This document shows, piece by piece, positions 58,454 through 64,000 of a DNA stretch of 64,000 nucleotides (positions are counted from its first letter, which is position 1; every line of letters begins with the position of its first letter). This stretch comes from Nipponacmea schrenckii (lineage: Eukaryota > Mollusca > Gastropoda > Lottiidae), in NCBI GenBank assembly GCA_030562195.1, contig CM060200.1, positions 28,063,023-28,127,022 of the forward strand, read 5' to 3'. Position numbers and translations under genes: made by a program. Below the pieces are notes generated by a model. The model was given only the letters and a program-made list of their open reading frames with translations. It did not search any database and was not told where the DNA came from.

Positions 58454-58953
58454 NNNNNNNNNNNNNNNNNNNNNNNNNNNNNNNNNNNNNNNNNNNNNNN
58501 NNNNNNNNNNNNNNNNNNNNNNNNNNNNNNNNNNNNNNNNNNNNNNNNNNNNNNNNNNNNNNNNNNNNNNNNNNNNNNNNNNNNNNNNNNNNNNNNNNNN
58601 NNNNNNNNNNNNNNNNNNNNNNNNNNNNNNNNNNNNNNNNNNNNNNNNNNNNNNNNNNNNNNNNNNNNNNNNNNNNNNNNNNNNNNNNNNNNNNNNNNNN
58701 NNNNNNNNNNNNNNNNNNNNNNNNNNNNNNNNNNNNNNNNNNNNNNNNNNNNNNNNNNNNNNNNNNNNNNNNNNNNNNNNNNNNNNNNNNNNNNNNNNNN
58801 NNNNNNNNNNNNNNNNNNNNNNNNNNNNNNNNNNNNNNNNNNNNNNNNNNNNNNNNNNNNNNNNNNNNNNNNNNNNNNNNNNNNNNNNNNNNNNNNNNNN
58901 NNNNNNNNNNNNNNNNNNNNNNNNNNNNNNNNNNNNNNNNNNNNNNNNNNNNN
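58454..58953. other. Assembly gap, 500 N
   Basis: Exactly 500 undetermined bases, likely a fixed-size scaffold gap. Open frames reach it from both sides and on opposite strands. Confidence 0.99.
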
Positions 58954-61900
58954 CTGTAAGCAAACTGCCCTTTAATTGTAAGTGAGAAGCTTTTTTTCCC
59001 AATTGATTTATCCGTTTTAATATCCTCAATGGAAATTTGTACAAGCTTATTTACTGTTTTTCCACTCTTTGACAAAACCAGTTTACGATGTTCCATTGTT
59101 TTTGTTTTCCCAAGTTCTTCCAACTTTTTTCGTCGATATTCTGCATCTGTCACATTCAGATAAGATATCACAACCTTTTCAAATAAATTTACAATACCCC
59201 CACTTGTATCTACAATGTCTTCTAGAAGTAAATTTACAGAATCACAATCATTGTCATCATCTCTAAAACATACTGTACCGGTATTAACTTTCGAAAATAG
59301 CATTACCCATCTGTTGTATAAGTATTTGTCAAGAAGAACCTCTTTATGAATATGGGTTAAAATTTTTTTCTCCGTGTTCCGCTAACACAGACTTTTTACA
59401 AAATGGTAAACGTTTTTTCTCTACTTCCAAGAAAAATTCAAATGTATTATCTGATATGTTTGTTAAACCACATGAAAAATATTGTTTTCTTAATGTGTCA
59501 AGAACACTTTCAGGATACTTTGTATTTTCTATTGTCTCTCCTTGAGAAATTGTAAGGGATTGTAGTAAATTCACCATAATTTGCAAACTAGGGTCCATAA
59601 CAACTCCTGATGATTGAATGTCATTTCGCACTAAGTTTGCATAATGATGTTTAACCTTTGCAATTGATCGTCCACCCACATACCGAATTTTACCATAACC
59701 AGACTTTGCTATAGACACGGGTGCTTGTACTGTCGATTCAGACTCCAGTTTCTTGTTTGTTCCAGTCACAAAATCTTTCCTGATTCGTGCCTGTAAACTT
59801 CCTGCCAATAACATGTTTACAGGATTTGGTTTGAATAAATTTTCGCACAAATTGCTGTATTCTCTTGAGGAGAGATAACCATGGAATGATTTATAAAATT
59901 CTGTCCATTGTTTTGTCGTAATAACTGGAATTGGTGAAGCTTGAAATTCTTTAACTTTTTGGTAAATTATGTTTAAAAACATTTGAACTTTCCATGGATG
60001 TTTCAGAAGATTTTCAATGCAGGAATTTAATACCAGTTGAGAGGGGCTAATAGGATTGCTGACATGAATGCTTTGTAATATTTCAATTGTATCAGATTCT
60101 GTATATTGCTCTTCTACTGTCTCAGGTTTCTGAAAAAAATAAAGTTTTATGACATTTTTTGTTCAACATTTTCACTTGTTTGGGCTAATACAGTGCACAA
60201 TGAGGGCAATTTTGTGACATTGGCCAACTCATTTTTCGATTTCCAACTGCAGGGATATCTTAAGCATGCATATACTTTAGTACACAGAGCCTCAGTTTAT
60301 TGTTCCATCCAAACGACAAGACACTTTTTATCATGTCAGTCCCTCTGACCTGAATTACTGACAGGTATTGAAACCTGGATATTAAGGTTACCTATCACTA
60401 CTGAGTCCCCACGTTTCTTGGTTTCAAAAAGAATAATATTTTTTTCAACATCACAGAAGGCCATACCTATAGTTACATTCAAAATGGCAAACAAATTTGG
60501 CAGACTTTAAAACAAAATATCATGAAATCTAAATTTACCTCTTGTAAACTTTCCACTTCCAAGCTGTCTATTAATGTTAAATCATCTTCTTCAAATTCGG
60601 ACTCATCACTATATTCTACATGTAAGATCATTTCTCCAGAAACATCAGTAATTGTATCATCCGCTATCTACAAATATATAAAAAATATAATATATCCAGA
60701 GAGGCAATTTGGGTGATAAAAATGTGTTTTTTAAATATCTCTGCCTATATATACTATGTGTAATATGAAAATACCAAGCTCCCAACAACTGTCTATGATA
60801 ACAGTTATCCATTTCAGGGAAATTATCAATATATTATGATCTTATCTGTGATATATTTAATCATTAATGCTGCAGTATTTGTAATATACCTTTTTACAAC
60901 ACGATAGATCTTTGGAAAGTAGTTGCGAAGCTTTATCAGAGTATTCCAACACCTCAGGTTTGTGTTTTCTGCAACAAGAGGGGTGGTAATTGAGTATGCG
61001 GAGTCCATGAACACTGACAGCACGTCCAACAGCAACACCGAGTTGACCTGCAAGGTGAATATTTTTGCAGTCAATAACCAACGTTGGTATTGTCAAACTT
61101 TGTGACTTATGTACTGTCATAGCAAACGCTAAAGAAATCGGATACTGATGTCTTTCTGCTACCACATTTTGTTCAGAAGAACTATAAACTGTAAATGACA
61201 TTTTGGGTAATCTAATAACTATGTCATCAAACTGTACGGTAGGCCCATTAGCGTCTAATAAAACAACTTTTCCCATAATTCCATTCACAAGAGTTTTTGA
61301 AATGTTTCTAAGGAGAATGACCGGGCAGTTTACTTTGAGCATAAGAATTTTTTTCGCAATTATTCTTTTGAGCTGTCGATTATTTCCCATATCTTCAGAC
61401 ATATACACCATTTGATGTCCTGGGAACTTTGTTAACTCAGATGCATTAAAACAATCCACTTCGAAATTGGTACCATATAGATAAACTGGGGTGCCTCCAT
61501 CTTGTAACCGTCTAGAAAGGGAAGACATCAAATCGTTTGTTGCGGAGGAAGGCTGTCCTCTTTCTAGCTCATTAATAGCATGTATTAAGGCATGGTCACC
61601 TTGACGAAGAACTTGAGTGAATTCAATTTTATGTGTCATGCATTTTGACCAGATTTCTGAGTTGAACGCATATATTCCTGGGTCGTAATTTAAGTTGTCT
61701 GGAACGGGAGGTAGTTGAAAAAAGTCTCCCACTAAAATAAGTTGGAGGTTTCCAAAGATCATACTTGGTTCTCTTATCTTCCTGCATACAAACTCAAGCT
61801 GCAAAGATACGATTGAAACAATAATTAAATTAAATAGCACAATACTAAATTGAATCAATTTGACAGAACCAAAAATTTATGATCAGTGCAGAAGTTTCAT

Positions 61901-62588
61901 ATTAGCTAGGCCTGTGTGGGACAGAACTTCATAAGCTAGATATACTATATTTTATAATAGGCCACCTGCCTTGAACAAAATAGAGTACATGTAAGCGAAA
62001 GCAATGTCTGGGGGCATTTATATCCAGGTTGGACATAATACACTAGATAGAACTGTTTAAGATAATGACAAATCTTGGTAATTGAAATCGTGAATTATTT
62101 TTCATTTAAGCCTGCATTTATTTTGTGTCTATTAAGCTAGGTATGCCTATTATATATATATAGACTAGGCCTATAGACAATATTATTAGGCCCAATATTG
62201 GTTCATAAGAAAATATTGTTCTTACTTGCTCAAATATTTTCAGACTAATCATACTAATTTCATCAATTACTAAGACATCGGTGTCTTTAATTCTTGATGA
62301 GGTGGTACAGCCTTCTTCTTTCTGTAGTATATTCAACAGTTCGTGTTGGTTGTACCTGCCATCACGTAAACCTGCCCAGTGATGAACAGTGGTACCGTTC
62401 TGAAATTGCTTCGCAGCAATTCCAGTGCTGGCGGTAATTGCGATACGTTTTCCACAATTTTCTGACAATTTTTTAACACATTCTATAATAAAAAAGCTCT
62501 TTCCAGTTCCAGCCTGACCTATTATAACCAAATTGTGTCCCTTTTCGGCGTATTCCAGGGCCCGACACTGCTCAGATGTCAAGAACAT
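58954..62588 (-). CDS. PIF1-like DNA helicase joined by splicing to an unrecognised C-terminal region, partial
   Basis: Minus-strand exons: 62226-62588, 60890-61798, 60539-60667, and 60129 down to the gap at 58954. All junctions are GT-AG and phase 0. The first two exons encode a 5'-3' superfamily-1B helicase: Walker A GQAGTGKS (residues 24-31), VLVIDEISMIS, VGDFFQLPP (about 145), and near the end TVHKSQSLT and GVAVGRAVSVHGLRIL. If the second exon is read on past its donor it stops at 60857. The spliced form continues with a 43-residue acidic exon and a region of more than 390 residues with YGKIRYVGGRSIAKVKHHYA (about 59680) and YLYNRWVMLFSKV. I do not recognise that region. An extra base in an A7 run (59363-59369) shifts its frame. 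The N-terminus lacks any Rep or transposase domain. PIF1-like genes of this type are often mobile or Helitron-associated; here no Helitron hallmark was seen. Confidence 0.72.
60190..60388 (-). repeat. SINE family-1 fragment in the last intron of the helicase gene
   Basis: The reverse complement matches the middle of the SINE (CAGTTTATTGTTCCATCCAA, GTCAGTCCCTCTGACCTG). It sits between the exons at 60539-60667 and 60129. Confidence 0.75.
60690..62032 (-). repeat. Left arm of a near-perfect palindrome
   Basis: The reverse complement equals 62657-64000 with only two visible differences, both in the A/T run at 61348-61355. The arm contains exon 2 of the helicase gene, the intron part next to it, and sequence down to the next intron. 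The spacer 62033-62656 holds helicase exon 1. Confidence 0.93.
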
Positions 62589-62656
62589 CGCTCAGATAAA
62601 ATCACAACAAAGGGTTTGTTTTGAAGAAACCTCGCAAATAAGTCTGACCAATCAAT

Positions 62657-64000
62657 CCAACCTGGATATAAATGCCCCCAGACATTGCTTTCGCTTACAT
62701 GTACTCTATTTTGTTCAAGGCAGGTGGCCTATTATAAAATATAGTATATCTAGCTTATGAAGTTCTGTCCCACACAGGCCTAGCTAATATGAAACTTCTG
62801 CACTGATCATAAATTTTTGGTTCTGTCAAATTGATTCAATTTAGTATTGTGCTATTTAATTTAATTATTGTTTCAATCGTATCTTTGCAGCTTGAGTTTG
62901 TATGCAGGAAGATAAGAGAACCAAGTATGATCTTTGGAAACCTCCAACTTATTTTAGTGGGAGACTTTTTTCAACTACCTCCCGTTCCAGACAACTTAAA
63001 TTACGACCCAGGAATATATGCGTTCAACTCAGAAATCTGGTCAAAATGCATGACACATAAAATTGAATTCACTCAAGTTCTTCGTCAAGGTGACCATGCC
63101 TTAATACATGCTATTAATGAGCTAGAAAGAGGACAGCCTTCCTCCGCAACAAACGATTTGATGTCTTCCCTTTCTAGACGGTTACAAGATGGAGGCACCC
63201 CAGTTTATCTATATGGTACCAATTTCGAAGTGGATTGTTTTAATGCATCTGAGTTAACAAAGTTCCCAGGACATCAAATGGTGTATATGTCTGAAGATAT
63301 GGGAAATAATCGACAGCTCAAAAGAATAATTGCAAAAAAAAATTCTTATGCTCAAAGTAAACTGCCCGGTCATTCTCCTTAGAAACATTTCAAAAACTCT
63401 TGTGAATGGAATTATGGGAAAAGTTGTTTTATTAGACGCTAATGGGCCTACCGTACAGTTTGATGACATAGTTATTAGATTACCCAAAATGTCATTTACA
63501 GTTTATAGTTCTTCTGAACAAAATGTGGTAGCAGAAAGACATCAGTATCCGATTTCTTTAGCGTTTGCTATGACAGTACATAAGTCACAAAGTTTGACAA
63601 TACCAACGTTGGTTATTGACTGCAAAAATATTCACCTTGCAGGTCAACTCGGTGTTGCTGTTGGACGTGCTGTCAGTGTTCATGGACTCCGCATACTCAA
63701 TTACCACCCCTCTTGTTGCAGAAAACACAAACCTGAGGTGTTGGAATACTCTGATAAAGCTTCGCAACTACTTTCCAAAGATCTATCGTGTTGTAAAAAG
63801 GTATATTACAAATACTGCAGCATTAATGATTAAATATATCACAGATAAGATCATAATATATTGATAATTTCCCTGAAATGGATAACTGTTATCATAGACA
63901 GTTGTTGGGAGCTTGGTATTTTCATATTACACATAGTATATATAGGCAGAGATATTTAAAAAACACATTTTTATCACCCAAATTGCCTCTCTGGATATAT
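62657..64000 (+). repeat. Right arm of the palindrome, cut by the window end
   Basis: Inverted copy of 60690-62032, still matching at the last base of the window, so the arm goes on beyond it. It begins CCAACCTGGATATAAATGCC. Confidence 0.93.
62891..63833 (+). pseudogene. Inverted copy of PIF1-like helicase exon 2, frameshifted
   Basis: It has the acceptor TCTTTGCAG (ending 62890) and the same VGDFFQLPP, TVHKSQSLT and GVAVGRAV motifs as the left-arm copy. One extra base in the A9 run at 63334-63342 shifts the frame after RIIAKK, splitting it into frames 62891-63382 and 63330-63833. No plus-strand copy of exon 1 lies upstream within the palindrome; the nearest plus-strand copy is at 56.2 kb. 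Confidence 0.85.

Noticed and set aside
58378..59303. ORFs of 193-435 codons spanning the gap
   Set aside because: Most of their length is undetermined bases; only the parts outside 58454-58953 can be read.
56217..63833. Helitron
   Set aside because: There is PIF1 helicase sequence but no Rep/HUH motif, and no TC...CTRR ends or terminal hairpin were seen.

Overview
This window looks like eukaryotic, AT-rich, intron-rich metazoan DNA from a lophotrochozoan, most likely a mollusc. The evidence is split genes with GT-AG introns, tRNA-derived SINEs that share a tail, many short inverted-repeat elements, and minisatellites in most large introns. There are no prokaryotic operons. No database search could be run, so every family call rests on motifs read from the translations.

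Region 1 (1-5.6 kb) starts with a SINE fragment. A decayed NXPE-family PC-esterase exon follows, then a cluster of inverted-repeat elements, two of them abutting at one shared TTAA.

Region 2 (5.6-32.0 kb) holds two tandem, same-strand DEG/ENaC channel genes. I could reconstruct 13 exons for each. From exon 3 onward the exon sizes and phases are almost identical, so this is a local duplication. Both proteins have TM1, a Cys-rich ectodomain, TM2 and a G-x-S pore motif. Both carry furin-type basic sites where vertebrate ENaC alpha is cleaved, and both have Gln-Gly in place of the usual His-Gly gating pair. Their introns hold minisatellites, SINEs, a hAT MITE and a large inverted repeat around a LINE endonuclease remnant.

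Region 3 (33.8-46.6 kb) is a complete 16-exon zinc transporter gene, the apparent SLC30A5/ZnT5 orthologue, predicted at 780 residues. Its two HxxxD zinc sites and its His-rich loop are intact.

Region 4 (46.6-64 kb) is mobile-element territory. A pogo/Tigger-like element (about 48.77-51.71 kb) encodes a DDE transposase with a C-terminal PHD finger, broken by two homopolymer frameshifts. A CpG-rich CRE/YY1-type promoter region leads into a broken THAP-domain gene. Beyond it, a PIF1-type helicase gene on the minus strand continues by splicing into an unrecognised conserved-looking C-terminal region that runs into a 500-base assembly gap. A plus-strand ORF of unknown function enters the same gap from the other side. 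The helicase gene sits at the tip of an almost perfect palindrome with arms of at least 1.34 kb, and a second copy of its first exon lies at 56.2-56.6 kb.

The least routine items are the PIF1 palindrome with its unknown C-terminal partner, the PHD-fused transposase with its repeated GACCCGATG-type sites, and the ENaC-like double furin site in the channel genes.
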